From positions 2,784,001 to 2,848,000 of the forward strand of contig NZ_CP136520.1 in NCBI RefSeq assembly GCF_032813545.1: a stretch of DNA of 64,000 nucleotides, read 5' to 3'. Under the pieces are notes generated by a model. It made no database searches. It saw nothing but the letters and a program-made list of their open reading frames with translations, and was not told the origin of the DNA. The position numbers and the translations under genes were made by a program. Numbering within the stretch: the first letter of the stretch is position 1; each line of letters starts with the position of its first letter. Positions 9,414-17,848 of the stretch are shown here, in pieces. Source of the stretch: Nodosilinea sp. E11. GTDB lineage: Bacteria > Cyanobacteriota > Cyanobacteriia > Phormidesmidales > Phormidesmidaceae.

Positions 9414-9490
9414 GGCGCTGGCCGCGCTGGGACGGGCGCGGCTAGGCCGCTAAGGCCACCACCTACTACTGGGGTAGGCGAACCACTAAT

Positions 9491-9593
9491 CCTAAATCCG
9501 GCCTGGCTACCGCCGATTCCGGAGGGCGCACGCCCTGCGCCCCCACAGGTTGACCGGTCGGGGATCAGGGGTGATGGAACTCGGATTCGGTAT
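9491..9593 (-). repeat. Dispersed 105-bp intergenic repeat, copy B
   Basis: In minus orientation it starts ATACCGAATCCGAG (from 9593) and ends near GGATTTAGG (9491), matching copies A and G. Its core has the hairpin GGGCGCA (9524-9530), a 5-base loop, then TGCGCCC (9536-9542), the same stem as in copies at 12509 and 61127 but with a different loop. Confidence 0.75.
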
Positions 9594-9612
9594 AAGCCAG
9601 TTTGGCATCTAT

Positions 9613-9654
9613 TTTTTCCGCAGGGACGTAGTCTGCTAAGTCCCTGCGGAAAAA
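9613..9654. other. Strong 15-bp hairpin, not of terminator form
   Basis: TTTTTCCGCAGGGAC at 9613-9627 is the exact reverse complement of 9640-9654, with a 12-base loop. The T residues are on the 5' arm and the A residues on the 3' arm on both strands, the reverse of an intrinsic terminator, so it is more likely an RNA-structure or protein-binding element. Confidence 0.55.
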
Positions 9655-10086
9655 TGCGTTGAGCAGATTTTCGCGCTACTCGTCTGATCGGGCTATCCCT
9701 ATCGCCGATCACCGCTCTAGACTTCAGCGCAAACTCCTATTCAATTTAACCCCAGAAAAAATTCTAAGCGACGCTAAAATGCCCCAGAAAGTTCCGCAAC
9801 GTTCCAAAAATAATTTGGCGTGGGGGGCTGAGCCTGCTCTAAATCCTTGTACATCAGTCTTTCTAGAGCACAGAATTATCTGCTGTTTTTCTTTTGTTAA
9901 GTATAAAGTCCTCTTTGGCAAGCTCTGAACGAGGTGTTTTATCCCTAGGCGATCTCTTCCCTTAGACATATATTAAAAAGTATTCGGATTGATTCATTTG
10001 GTAACGTTTATCTTTAGATAGGTATTGGGCCACTGGCCAGGTCTGCTGACCTTGATTGTGAAGAGTAGGTGTTGGGTTCGACCACC
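9655..10086. other. A+T-richer intergenic region
   Basis: About 430 bases before the SpoIID/LytB gene. Short frames on both strands lack a ribosome binding site or recognisable family. It probably holds the promoter of the gene at 10087. I see no tRNA or other structured RNA I can support. Confidence 0.35.
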
Positions 10087-11337
10087 ATGGGAAATCTCTG
10101 GAAAGCTCGGCTGCCAAAGCTAGGGTCGGTGCAGCTCAAGTCTGTTCGGCTCAAGCCGCTCCATCTGCGCTGGCCGCAGACCGGCTCTCTGGGGCGATCG
10201 CCCTGGGTAACCGGGGAGAAGGGCGCTCGCCTAAAAGTATTTGGAGGGTTGGCCTTTGCCAGTCTCTTACTGGTGCAGGTTTCATCGCCCTTGGGCAGCC
10301 ACAACACCGCTAAGCCCCGCACCCTGAGCCCGGCCCTTTGGCAGACCACGGGCATGGTGCGGCAGTCAATTGTTGATCTGTATCGGGCTAGACGCCTGTT
10401 GGTACAAGCCACTATTCCGGCTGAGCCGGAGACAGCCAGCCCCAATGCCGCTGCTGCTGCCCCCCCACCCAGTGGGCAGCCCGTTGTCGCCAGTGCGGCC
10501 GCAACGGCCCAGCCCCAGGCTACGACTACCGGAGCAGCGCGATCGCTGCCTCAGCCCGCAGCTCCCCCAGCCCCAGCGGCAGCTAACAGTGCCTTCGACC
10601 CCAGCAAAACCATTGATACCAACTTAGAGATGCGGGTGGCACTCGCCAAAAACGCCTCAACCCTAGAGGTCGCCACCTCCGTCAACGGTTATTTGATGGA
10701 TTTGAGCGGTCAAAACTACTGCAATCTGCCCGCCCAGAGCAGCGTGGTGCTGCGCCCCCAGGGGTCGGGGATAGCTGCGGGTAGCTGCTCCCTCAGCAAT
10801 AGTGTCTGGCTAGAGCCTGGCGAGGGCGGCTACGTCTACGTGGGCAATAGCTGGTACAAGGGCCGAGTGTTGTTGCTCACCGATGGCTCTGGCCTGATGG
10901 CCGTCAATTTTGTGCTGATGCACGATTACCTCAGTAGCGTCGTCGGCAGCGAAATGTACGTCAGTTGGCCCCTGGAAGCCCTCAAAGCTCAGGCAGTCGC
11001 CGCCCGATCCTACGCCCTCGTGCACCACGTGCGCCACGCCAAACGGGCCTACGATCTCGACAATACCCAGCGCTACCAGGCTTACTTGGGCATTGCCAAA
11101 GAAACCAACACGACCCAGGCAGCGGTGGTCGCCACAACGGGTGAGTTTATTAGCCACAACGGCGGTATCGTTGAATCGCTCTACGCTGCGTCGGATGCGA
11201 TCGTGCAGGCAGCCCACGGCGGCAACGGCATGAGCCAAACCGGCGCGATGGAACTGGCCACTAAGGGCTACAACTACACCCAAATTTTGAGCAACTACTA
11301 CCCCGGTACCAGCCTCTCCCGCTTAGTAGTGGAATAG
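10087..11337 (+). CDS. SpoIID/LytB domain protein
   Basis: 416 residues from the ATG at 10087 (a TTG six codons earlier is possible). A basic N-terminus and a hydrophobic stretch near 50-70 suggest a signal anchor. A Pro/Ala-rich linker of about 60 residues follows (near 110-175), then the SpoIID/LytB domain. The hallmark WPLEALKAQAVAARSYAL lies near residues 293-310 and the end GMSQTGAMELATKGYNYTQI is typical. In sporulating bacteria SpoIID is a peptidoglycan lytic transglycosylase, and cyanobacteria carry homologues that are thought to act on the wall. The catalytic role here is inferred from the family. Confidence 0.88.
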   Translation: MGNLWKARLPKLGSVQLKSVRLKPLHLRWPQTGSLGRSPWVTGEKGARLKVFGGLAFASLLLVQVSSPLGSHNTAKPRTLSPALWQTTGMVRQSIVDLYRARRLLVQATIPAEPETASPNAAAAAPPPSGQPVVASAAATAQPQATTTGAARSLPQPAAPPAPAAANSAFDPSKTIDTNLEMRVALAKNASTLEVATSVNGYLMDLSGQNYCNLPAQSSVVLRPQGSGIAAGSCSLSNSVWLEPGEGGYVYVGNSWYKGRVLLLTDGSGLMAVNFVLMHDYLSSVVGSEMYVSWPLEALKAQAVAARSYALVHHVRHAKRAYDLDNTQRYQAYLGIAKETNTTQAAVVATTGEFISHNGGIVESLYAASDAIVQAAHGGNGMSQTGAMELATKGYNYTQILSNYYPGTSLSRLVVE

Positions 11338-11413
11338 CCTCAGGGAATCTGACGCTAGCGGTTGCAGCAATCACCCAAGGCCAACACAGTTGCGTCTAGC
11401 CCAACTGAGGCGA

Positions 11414-11458
11414 CTTATGAAAAACTTTCTCCCTAATGGTGGGCAGTGCCCATCCTAC
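11414..11458 (-). repeat. Short GTGGGCA palindromic repeat, copy 1
   Basis: Read on the minus strand this is GTAGGATGGGCACTGCCCACC followed by ATTAGGGAGAAAGTTTTT, nearly the same as the sequence at 17643-17687 on the plus strand. The inner TGGGCA and TGCCCA are inverted repeats. Confidence 0.65.
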
Positions 11459-11634
11459 GGTGGCTACAGTCGCCGGATACAGCGGGGGGCTTCTTCTAGA
11501 AATCTCCTAAGGGAGGCGCGAGACTTTAGTCTGTTCTTCATAGGGAACAGGCTTCTTGTTACAGAACGTACTACAACCTGTCACATAATTTGCCTCTCCT
11601 CCACTAACTAACAAGCACTAGGAGGTGGTAAATC

Positions 11635-11859
11635 ATGTCCGTCTTAAATCAGCCGATGAGTACTGTTTTAGACAGCAAACTCTACCCCGGCAAGGGAGTG
11701 ATTCATTCCGTCGTCAAACCCGGCATGGAATGGGTCGTGCGCGTTAACGGGGTCTACTGGACAGCCCGTGCGGCCCTAGCAGACCACAGCTTTAACCCAG
11801 GCGATACGATTCGCCCGATCGATCGCCAGGGCAACACCCTGCTGATTGAGCCAGCCTAA
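11635..11859 (+). CDS. NfeD-like C-terminal domain protein (small)
   Basis: 74 residues with a strong AGGAGGT ribosome binding site before the ATG at 11635. The sequence from LYPGKGVIHSVVKPGMEWVV onward, ending GDTIRPIDRQGNTLLIEP, has the five-strand OB-like pattern of the NfeD C-terminal domain. In full NfeD proteins this domain follows membrane segments and partners stomatin-like proteins. Here it stands alone, with no membrane segment and no stomatin gene nearby. Stand-alone versions are common in cyanobacteria and their role is unknown. Confidence 0.75.
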   Translation: MSVLNQPMSTVLDSKLYPGKGVIHSVVKPGMEWVVRVNGVYWTARAALADHSFNPGDTIRPIDRQGNTLLIEPA

Positions 11860-12145
11860 GGTTTGCAACCCCGTCAGTGAAACCCTCTGGCCGTGGAAAC
11901 GAAATTGCGCTGTCCCAGTTATCGCGAAGGCCAGGGGCTGATGCCCTAAGCGCAATGGCCATCGCTATACTTAGCCATCGGTCGAGGAACTGCGGCCCGC
12001 ATCTCAGCCCAGGCGATAGACTGGGGCAGACATAGCGACAGTCAGTGGGTAGCCACCACCCACGCCAGATCAAGACGGCCTTTGGCCGCGCTATGTTCAG
12101 CACACGCGGGGCTAAATACCCTTATTCAGCTACCGTTTTACCTCT

Positions 12146-12490
12146 ATGGATTTTGAAACTGCTCGTGAATTTGTGGTGCGCCAAACCCTAGGCACCACCG
12201 CCGATCTGCCCGATACCTTCATCGCCTGTCTGCGCCACGGCAAACCCCCGGTGCCTGGTCAGGTGACCTCATTGCTGCTCGGCCTCAAAGTGCTCTTTGA
12301 AGGGCTCAAGGCCGAGCCTACCCTCGATCGCACCCTGGTCAAAGCCCTATTCATTCTCTCCTACGAAAGCCGCCAACTCTATGCCCAAGGCCAAAAAGCA
12401 GGGGTCACCTGGCCACCTCTGCTCGACGAAGACCTTGGGCGCATTGGCAAGGCGGCTCAATCGATTGTGTTTGGCGAATGGCAGAGCTAA
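12146..12490 (+). CDS. Conserved cyanobacterial protein of unknown function
   Basis: 114 residues starting MDFETAREFVVRQ. Mostly helical, with a conserved-looking core PPVPGQVTSLLLGLKVLFE and the ending WPPLLDEDLGRI. I recognise the pattern from other cyanobacterial genomes, but no function is established; some database entries call such proteins dethiobiotin synthetase, which the sequence does not support because it has no P-loop. It is soluble. It converges on the response regulator gene, with a partial dispersed repeat between them. Confidence 0.65.
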   Translation: MDFETAREFVVRQTLGTTADLPDTFIACLRHGKPPVPGQVTSLLLGLKVLFEGLKAEPTLDRTLVKALFILSYESRQLYAQGQKAGVTWPPLLDEDLGRIGKAAQSIVFGEWQS

Positions 12491-12562
12491 GTTACCCCCG
12501 GTTCAGCAGGGCGCACGCTATGCGCCCTCTACGGTTTGGCCATTGGGGAATCGGGGGGTATA
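12491..12562 (-). repeat. Dispersed intergenic repeat, partial copy C
   Basis: Minus-strand match to the inner part of the repeat (GGCCAAACCGTAG, then the hairpin, then CTGCTGAACCGGGGGTAAC). Stem GGGCGCA at 12509-12515 pairs with TGCGCCC at 12521-12527. Both outer inverted ends appear lost or decayed. It lies between two convergent genes. Confidence 0.7.
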
Positions 12563-12572
12563 GGCTGGGCCA

Positions 12573-13247
12573 CTAATCTCGCAGCACGTAACCTACCCCG
12601 CGCATGGTCTGGATCAGGCGGCTTTCGCCCTCGGCCTCTAGCTTGAGGCGCAGGTAGCGCACGTAGACCTCAATAATGTTGGAATCGCCCATAAAGTCGT
12701 AGCCCCACACCTGCTCCAGAATGCGATCGCGGGTGAGCACCTGACGAGGGTTGGTCATTAGGTAGTCGAGCAGATCAAACTCTTTGGCGGTGAGTTCGAT
12801 CGGGCGAGAGCCTCGGCGCACCTCGCGGCTGCGGCGATCGAGGGTGAGATCGCCAAACACCAACATTTCGGCATCTTGGGGTTCGGTGCGGCGCAGGTGG
12901 GCACGCACCCTAGCCAGCAGTTCTTCAATACTGAAGGGTTTGACCACGTAGTCATCGGCTCCGGCATCTAGGCCTTCAACGCGATCGCTGACCTCATCCT
13001 TAGCCGTCAGCAAAATCACTGGGGTGGCGTTGCCGGTCTGGCGCAGACGACGACAAACCTCCACTCCGCTTAGCCCCGGCATCATCCAGTCGAGAATGAT
13101 CAGATCGGGAGATTGATCGCGGGCGACCATCAGCCCCGAGAGACCGTCGTGGGCCACGCTGACCTCGTAGCCTTCGTAGGACAGTTCTAGCTGCACAAAC
13201 TTGGCCAGTTTTTCCTCATCTTCGACGACTAGAATACGAGCGCCCAT
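12573..13247 (-). CDS. OmpR-type response regulator
   Basis: 225 residues from the ATG at 13247, preceded by GGAGA; an in-frame start at 13343 would run into the kinase gene. The receiver domain has acidic E9/D10, phosphoacceptor D53 (LDWMMPG), T81 and K103. The C-terminal winged helix (LTAKEFDLLDYLMTNP to YVRYLRLKLE and GVGYVLRD) is of OmpR/PhoB type. It therefore activates or represses promoters when phosphorylated by the kinase at 13291-14748, which begins upstream on the same strand and ends 43 bp before it. The signal of the pair is not evident from sequence. Confidence 0.94.
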   Translation of the reverse strand: MGARILVVEDEEKLAKFVQLELSYEGYEVSVAHDGLSGLMVARDQSPDLIILDWMMPGLSGVEVCRRLRQTGNATPVILLTAKDEVSDRVEGLDAGADDYVVKPFSIEELLARVRAHLRRTEPQDAEMLVFGDLTLDRRSREVRRGSRPIELTAKEFDLLDYLMTNPRQVLTRDRILEQVWGYDFMGDSNIIEVYVRYLRLKLEAEGESRLIQTMRGVGYVLRD

Positions 13248-13290
13248 GGGGTGTCTCCTGAAGGGTAAGGGGGGATAGGGTAGGGGGTAA

Positions 13291-14748
13291 CTAGAGGGGC
13301 AGGTAGAGGGTAAATCGGCTGCCTTGGTTGGGGTGAGACTCAACGGTGACTTTGCCGCCCATGGCTTCGACCTGCGATCGCACTAGGGTTAGCCCCAGCC
13401 CCGTGCCGCCACTCGATCGCGATCGGGCTTCGTCGACCCGAAAAAAGGGGTCAAAAATATCGCCTTGGCAATGGCGAGGAATGCCCACCCCGTGATCTTG
13501 CACCTGCACCCTGGCCCAGCCTGGCTGACGGCCTAGGGTCACCTGCACCGGCTGCTGGGGATCGCCGTAGCGCAGGGCATTGTCAATCAGTTCGACCAGG
13601 GCGGTGCGCAGCTTTTGGCGATCGACCCAAGCCACCACGGGGTCGCCAATCACCACCTTGACCCGATCGCTAGGGCTGGTCAGGGCGTGGGTTGCTAGGG
13701 CAATGGCTTCGTACACAATGTCGCTGAGGTCGGCCACCGCTAACGTTGGCCCCTCCTGGCCATGGCTCAGCCGGGCCAGGTCAAGAATTTCGCCCAGCAG
13801 CCGGGTGGTGCGATCGGCCTCGGCAGCAGCAATTTCTAGCCCTTCGCGCTGGGCGGCGGTGAGATTGTGCCCCCGGCGCAGAGTGCTCTCTAGGTAGCCC
13901 TGCACCAGCGACAAGGGCGTGCGCAGTTCGTGGGAAACGTCGTTAACCAGTCGCTTTTGCTGCGTCCAGGCCTTGGCTAGACGGGTCAACATCAAATTGT
14001 AGGTGCGCACCAGTTCTTGCAGTTCGGTAGGAGCCGCCTCTAGGCTGAGCGGCTGGTCGAGGGTGTCGGCGGTAACCTGGCCCGCTAGGTGGTTGAGCTG
14101 GCGAATCGGGCTGAGGGTGCGACGAATATAAACGGCAAAGGCCAGAGACAACAGGCTCACCAGCCCAAGGCTGGCCAACAGCAGCATGCGCACCAGCCGC
14201 TGCAACCCTTGATAGTCGGCGGTGATGTCGTCAGCAATGTAGAGCATGGCGGGGGGTAGCCCAGCTAGCTCTAGGGGGCTGGCGCACACCACCAATCGCC
14301 AACCCTGCACCGACACAATTTTAGTTCCCGGAGCGATGGGGGTGCTCAGCAGAGCCTGGCTGACCCCAGCGGTTTGCCATGACCCCATCGTCAAAATGGC
14401 AGACTGGGCCAGGCGATCGCCCCCCGAAGTTTCTACCCAGATCGCCAGATCACCGGTAGCTCGGTGGTCAATCACCCGCTCTAGGGCCGCCGAGGGAGGC
14501 ATCATCTCGCTGTAGTAGCGCACGTCTTCCTGTAGGCGATCGGCCACCAGGGCAGTGCCCTGACGGTAACTGCTGAGCATAATTTGCTGCATCCGCCAGC
14601 CCATCCAGGTGGCCAGAGCGCCAATGCCAACCAGCGAGGCCAGCACTACCCCGGCAGTGAGGCGGGTTTGCAGTGACCCCGGATCAATTCGCCCCCCCCG
14701 TAGCAGGTGGCGAAAGGGAGTGATGGGTTGGAGCCAAAAATACGCCAT
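13291..14748 (-). CDS. Membrane sensor histidine kinase, partner of the adjacent regulator
   Basis: About 485 residues from the ATG at 14748 (a GTG at 14781 is the alternative). Two membrane segments (near 32-50 and 188-208) enclose a periplasmic sensor domain of some 135 residues without a recognised fold. A HAMP linker (RRTLSPIRQLNHLAGQV), the phosphoacceptor box NDVSHELRTPLS with histidine near 273, an N-box ELIDNALRYGD near 386-396, G1 DHGVGIP and G2 GGTGLGL follow. It is cotranscribed with the OmpR-type regulator. The architecture is that of classical envelope-sensing kinases. The periplasmic ligand is unknown. Confidence 0.93.
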   Translation of the reverse strand: MAYFWLQPITPFRHLLRGGRIDPGSLQTRLTAGVVLASLVGIGALATWMGWRMQQIMLSSYRQGTALVADRLQEDVRYYSEMMPPSAALERVIDHRATGDLAIWVETSGGDRLAQSAILTMGSWQTAGVSQALLSTPIAPGTKIVSVQGWRLVVCASPLELAGLPPAMLYIADDITADYQGLQRLVRMLLLASLGLVSLLSLAFAVYIRRTLSPIRQLNHLAGQVTADTLDQPLSLEAAPTELQELVRTYNLMLTRLAKAWTQQKRLVNDVSHELRTPLSLVQGYLESTLRRGHNLTAAQREGLEIAAAEADRTTRLLGEILDLARLSHGQEGPTLAVADLSDIVYEAIALATHALTSPSDRVKVVIGDPVVAWVDRQKLRTALVELIDNALRYGDPQQPVQVTLGRQPGWARVQVQDHGVGIPRHCQGDIFDPFFRVDEARSRSSGGTGLGLTLVRSQVEAMGGKVTVESHPNQGSRFTLYLPL

Positions 14749-14946
14749 ACCGATGAGCCTACAGGGAAAGCAGAGACGCACCAGTCCTGCCTTGATCTTG
14801 ACTCTATCAGCTCAGTCTGAGAAAGGGCTGATACGCACCGGTCTTCAGGCTTAGGTGATTCTCAGGGCAATCTCAGATGACGGCGCTTGAATGAAACCAG
14901 GTGAATTGCCTGACTGCTTTCACCCCAATCTGGCCATCCCGCTCCG

Positions 14947-15780
14947 ATGTTATCCCCTGCCCTGATCCCGCTTAAAATTATGGCTATTCGACCCCAACAA
15001 CGCCCGGTATCCGCCGCCATGCTTCGCTTTATCGTCTGGTTAGGGATTGCCCTAGTGATGGCTCCGATGGCTCCCGCCCTGGCTCAAACCTTGGCTCAAG
15101 GGCCAGCGGCAGAGGCGTCTTTCTGGGCATCGCTCCAGCAACAGCTGGTCAACGCCCTGGCGTGGATTGACGGGTTGGGGGCGATCGCCCCCCTGGCCTT
15201 TATCCTGCTCTACATTGTGATTACCGTCGCTTTTGTACCGGCTTCGGTGGTCACCCTGGGGGCCGGTGTGGTGTTTGGCGTCGTCAAAGGCTCGGCCCTG
15301 GTGTTTGTCGGGGCCATGCTAGGAGCGACAGCAGCGTTTTTGGTCGGGCGCTACGGGGCGCGAGGCTGGGTGGCCAGCAAGATCGCTAACAACCCAAAAT
15401 TTCAGCTGATTGACAATGCGATCGCCCGAGATGGTCGCAAACTGATCTTTTTGCTGCGCCTATCCCCCGTGTTTCCCTTTAACCTGCTCAACTACTCTCT
15501 GGGGCTGAGCCAAATTTCGCTCAAAGACTACGTGATTGGCTCTGTGGGCATGCTGCCCGGCACCATTATGTATGTCTATCTGGGATCGCTGGTGGGCAAC
15601 CTGGCCACCCTTGGAGCCGACAGCAGCCAGCCCCCCGAAGCCGTCACCGTGCAGTGGATCATTCGCATTGTGGGCCTGATCGCAACGGTAGCCGTCACCC
15701 TCTACATTACCCGCCTCGCCCGCACCGCCCTAAACGAAGCCCTGCCCCAAGATGAAGGCGTAGCTTCTGACCAGCCTTAG
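14947..15780 (+). CDS. TVP38/TMEM64 (VTT/DedA-like) membrane protein
   Basis: Up to 277 residues; ATG at 14947, 14980 or 15019 are all possible, and the last gives the most signal-like start (MLRFIVWLGIALVMAPMAPALAQ). The VTT domain follows with FVPASVVTLGAGVVFGVVKG, the conserved GATAAFLVGRYGAR, and LLRLSPVFPFNLLNYSLGL with its conserved arginine and proline. DedA/VTT proteins are half-transporter-like lipid or proton-linked membrane proteins. It is divergent from the two-component genes and has no obvious operon partner. Confidence 0.85.
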   Translation: MLSPALIPLKIMAIRPQQRPVSAAMLRFIVWLGIALVMAPMAPALAQTLAQGPAAEASFWASLQQQLVNALAWIDGLGAIAPLAFILLYIVITVAFVPASVVTLGAGVVFGVVKGSALVFVGAMLGATAAFLVGRYGARGWVASKIANNPKFQLIDNAIARDGRKLIFLLRLSPVFPFNLLNYSLGLSQISLKDYVIGSVGMLPGTIMYVYLGSLVGNLATLGADSSQPPEAVTVQWIIRIVGLIATVAVTLYITRLARTALNEALPQDEGVASDQP

Positions 15781-15898
15781 ACTGCCCTGGCTGAAGCCGC
15801 GCCCTGGTCAAGCCCCTAGACAATTCTCGGGGCTACGGCCAGCATCCCTGGGCGCTATGCTGGTGTCGGTGTTTCGACCCAGTTAGCAGCAGAGGCCT

Positions 15899-17554
15899 AT
15901 GCCAGTACGAGGAAACCCAATCGATTGGCTAACCCGCCTACTCTTAGGGCTGCTGCTGTCGCTGCTGCTGCATGGGGTGGTGGCGTTGCCAAGTTTGGCC
16001 CAGGTACCGGATGCTGAGCCGGTCTTTATCAACGGCCTATTTTTGTTTGACGTACCCGCCGCTGGCGACCTCACGGCCCTGGAGCGAGCCCTGGCCATTG
16101 AAACCAACTTGATGCCGCTGGTCGAAAGCGATGAACCCGTGTCGGTAGAGACCGAAATTCGGGGGGCCGGAGACAATGGTGACCCCTCCCAGGGAGGTAA
16201 CCCGGTCATTTTTGCGGGCGATCGCTACATCATGACGGTGACCAACGCCGATGTACAGGTGAGCGGGGCCGATAGCCCGCCGCTGCTGGCCGACCGCTGG
16301 GCCAACACGATCTCTACAGCCCTCACCCAGGCCAGGGCCGAGCGACAGGACGGCTTTTTGACCCGAGCCATGATTAAAGCCCTGAGCGCGCTAGCGATCG
16401 CGATCGTGCTGCACGTTCTGGCCGGGTGGCTGTGGCAGTACTGGTTCAAGTCGCTAGTCGATCGGTTTACCCTTTGGTCGACTGAGGCAGACGACGATGA
16501 CGACAACAACGCCCAACCCTTCAGACTGTTCTTGCGGCTGACGCTGTTTTTGGTGCGAACTATGGTCTGGCTAGCAGCCCTGACCTACGCCGCCAATCTG
16601 TTTCCCATCACGCGCCGAGTCAGCTACCAGGTAATGCGCAGCCTACGGGATGGTCTGTTTGCCCGCAGTCTACTGCTGGGGAGTCGATCGTACTCGTTGC
16701 TCGATCTGCTGCTGGTGGTGGCCGCCCTGCTGGGGCTGGTGATTATGGCTAGCGCTGCCACCAACTTGCTGCGATCGCGGGTACTGCGGGTAACGGGCAT
16801 TAGCCTGGCCGCCCAGGAAGCGATCTCGGTACTCTCGAAATACACGCTAATTTTGCTGGGCACCGTGGTTATCTTGCAGCTGTGGGGCCTCGACCTCAGC
16901 TCGATCGCCCTGATTGCCAGCGGTCTAGGTATTGGTGTCGGTCTGGGCCTGCAAGGCTTGGTGAAAGACTTTGTCAGCGGTTTGGTGCTGGTGTTTGAGC
17001 GGCCTGTGCAGGTGGGCGACTTTGTCGATTTTGGCCAGGTCAAGGGCACCGTAGCCCGCATTGGCTCGCGCAGCACCGAAATTCGCACCCTCGATCAGGT
17101 GTCAATTATTGTGCCAAACTCCCACTTTTTAGACTCAGAAGTCACCAACTGGAGCCATGGCAACCCAGTGTCGCGCATTCGGCTGCCGGTGGGCATAGCC
17201 TACAGCGCCAACCCCCAAGCGGTTAAAGCCGCCCTGCTCGAAGCCTGCAAAAAAAATCAAGAAATTCTCTCCGCCCCCGCCCCCCAGGTGTTTTTTCTGG
17301 GCTTTGGCGACAACGCCCTCAACTTTCAACTGCTCGTGTGGATTGCCCAGCCCAGCCGCCAATTGGTGATCAAAAGCGACCTCTATTTTGCCATTGAGGC
17401 TAGCCTGCGCGATCACGGTATAGAAATTCCCTTTCCCCAGCGCGATCTGCACATTCGCTCTGGGCATTTGCCCATCGACCTATCGCCCGAAGCGCAGCAG
17501 TTTTTGGAGGGCCTGACTGGCAATCTGAACAATCACCGCAAGGGCAGCCTTTGA
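15899..17554 (+). CDS. Small-conductance mechanosensitive channel (MscS family)
   Basis: 551 residues, longer than E. coli MscS, with a signal-like N-terminus (LLLGLLLSLLLHGVVALP), a periplasmic region of about 120 residues, and several membrane segments. The pore-lining helix IALIASGLGIGVGLGLQGLV lies near 335-355 and is followed by KDFVSGLVLVFERPVQVGDFV and the beta domain (VKGTVARIGSRSTEIRT). It would release solutes under membrane tension in osmotic downshock. An AGAGG ribosome binding site precedes the ATG. Large MscS homologues are usual in cyanobacteria. Confidence 0.9.
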   Translation: MPVRGNPIDWLTRLLLGLLLSLLLHGVVALPSLAQVPDAEPVFINGLFLFDVPAAGDLTALERALAIETNLMPLVESDEPVSVETEIRGAGDNGDPSQGGNPVIFAGDRYIMTVTNADVQVSGADSPPLLADRWANTISTALTQARAERQDGFLTRAMIKALSALAIAIVLHVLAGWLWQYWFKSLVDRFTLWSTEADDDDDNNAQPFRLFLRLTLFLVRTMVWLAALTYAANLFPITRRVSYQVMRSLRDGLFARSLLLGSRSYSLLDLLLVVAALLGLVIMASAATNLLRSRVLRVTGISLAAQEAISVLSKYTLILLGTVVILQLWGLDLSSIALIASGLGIGVGLGLQGLVKDFVSGLVLVFERPVQVGDFVDFGQVKGTVARIGSRSTEIRTLDQVSIIVPNSHFLDSEVTNWSHGNPVSRIRLPVGIAYSANPQAVKAALLEACKKNQEILSAPAPQVFFLGFGDNALNFQLLVWIAQPSRQLVIKSDLYFAIEASLRDHGIEIPFPQRDLHIRSGHLPIDLSPEAQQFLEGLTGNLNNHRKGSL

Positions 17555-17606
17555 TCTTCAAATTGATGGTGTTGCTGGATACAGGTATGAATGCGAGACA
17601 GCTGCT

Positions 17607-17687
17607 GTAGGGTGGGCACCGCCCACCATATCAGGAAGCCGCGTAGGGTGGGCAATGCCCACCATTAAGGAGAAAGTTTTCGAGAAG
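17607..17687 (+). repeat. Short GTGGGCA palindromic repeats, copies 2 and 3
   Basis: Two copies 36 bp apart: GTAGGGTGGGCACCGCCCACC from 17607 and GTAGGGTGGGCAATGCCCACC from 17643. The second continues ATTAAGGAGAAAGTTTTC like the copy at 11414. Each forms a small hairpin. They follow the MscS gene. Confidence 0.65.
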
Positions 17688-17764
17688 CCACCCAAAAACA
17701 GGGCTAACTCTAAAAAGAAAGAGCGCTTCAGGGAAAGTTAGCTAAAATTACAGCCATATTTGCA

Positions 17765-17822
17765 GAGAAACCGGGGTTCTACGCCCGCATGTTCCCGACT
17801 TGGTGGCCTGACGGGTTTCTCT
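17765..17822. repeat. AGAGAAACC inverted repeat upstream of a secreted-protein gene
   Basis: AGAGAAACCGGGG near 17766 and GACGGGTTTCTCT near 17808 form an inverted pair with about 35 bases between. The AGAAACC/GGTTTCT word is a known kind of dispersed cyanobacterial repeat. It lies just before the ribosome binding site of the next gene. Confidence 0.5.
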
Positions 17823-17848
17823 AGTGAGGAGTATAGGGAGCAATTTCC

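Noticed and set aside
11390..11611. 73-residue frame before the NfeD-like gene
   Set aside because: It runs through a dispersed repeat and has no ribosome binding site or family match.
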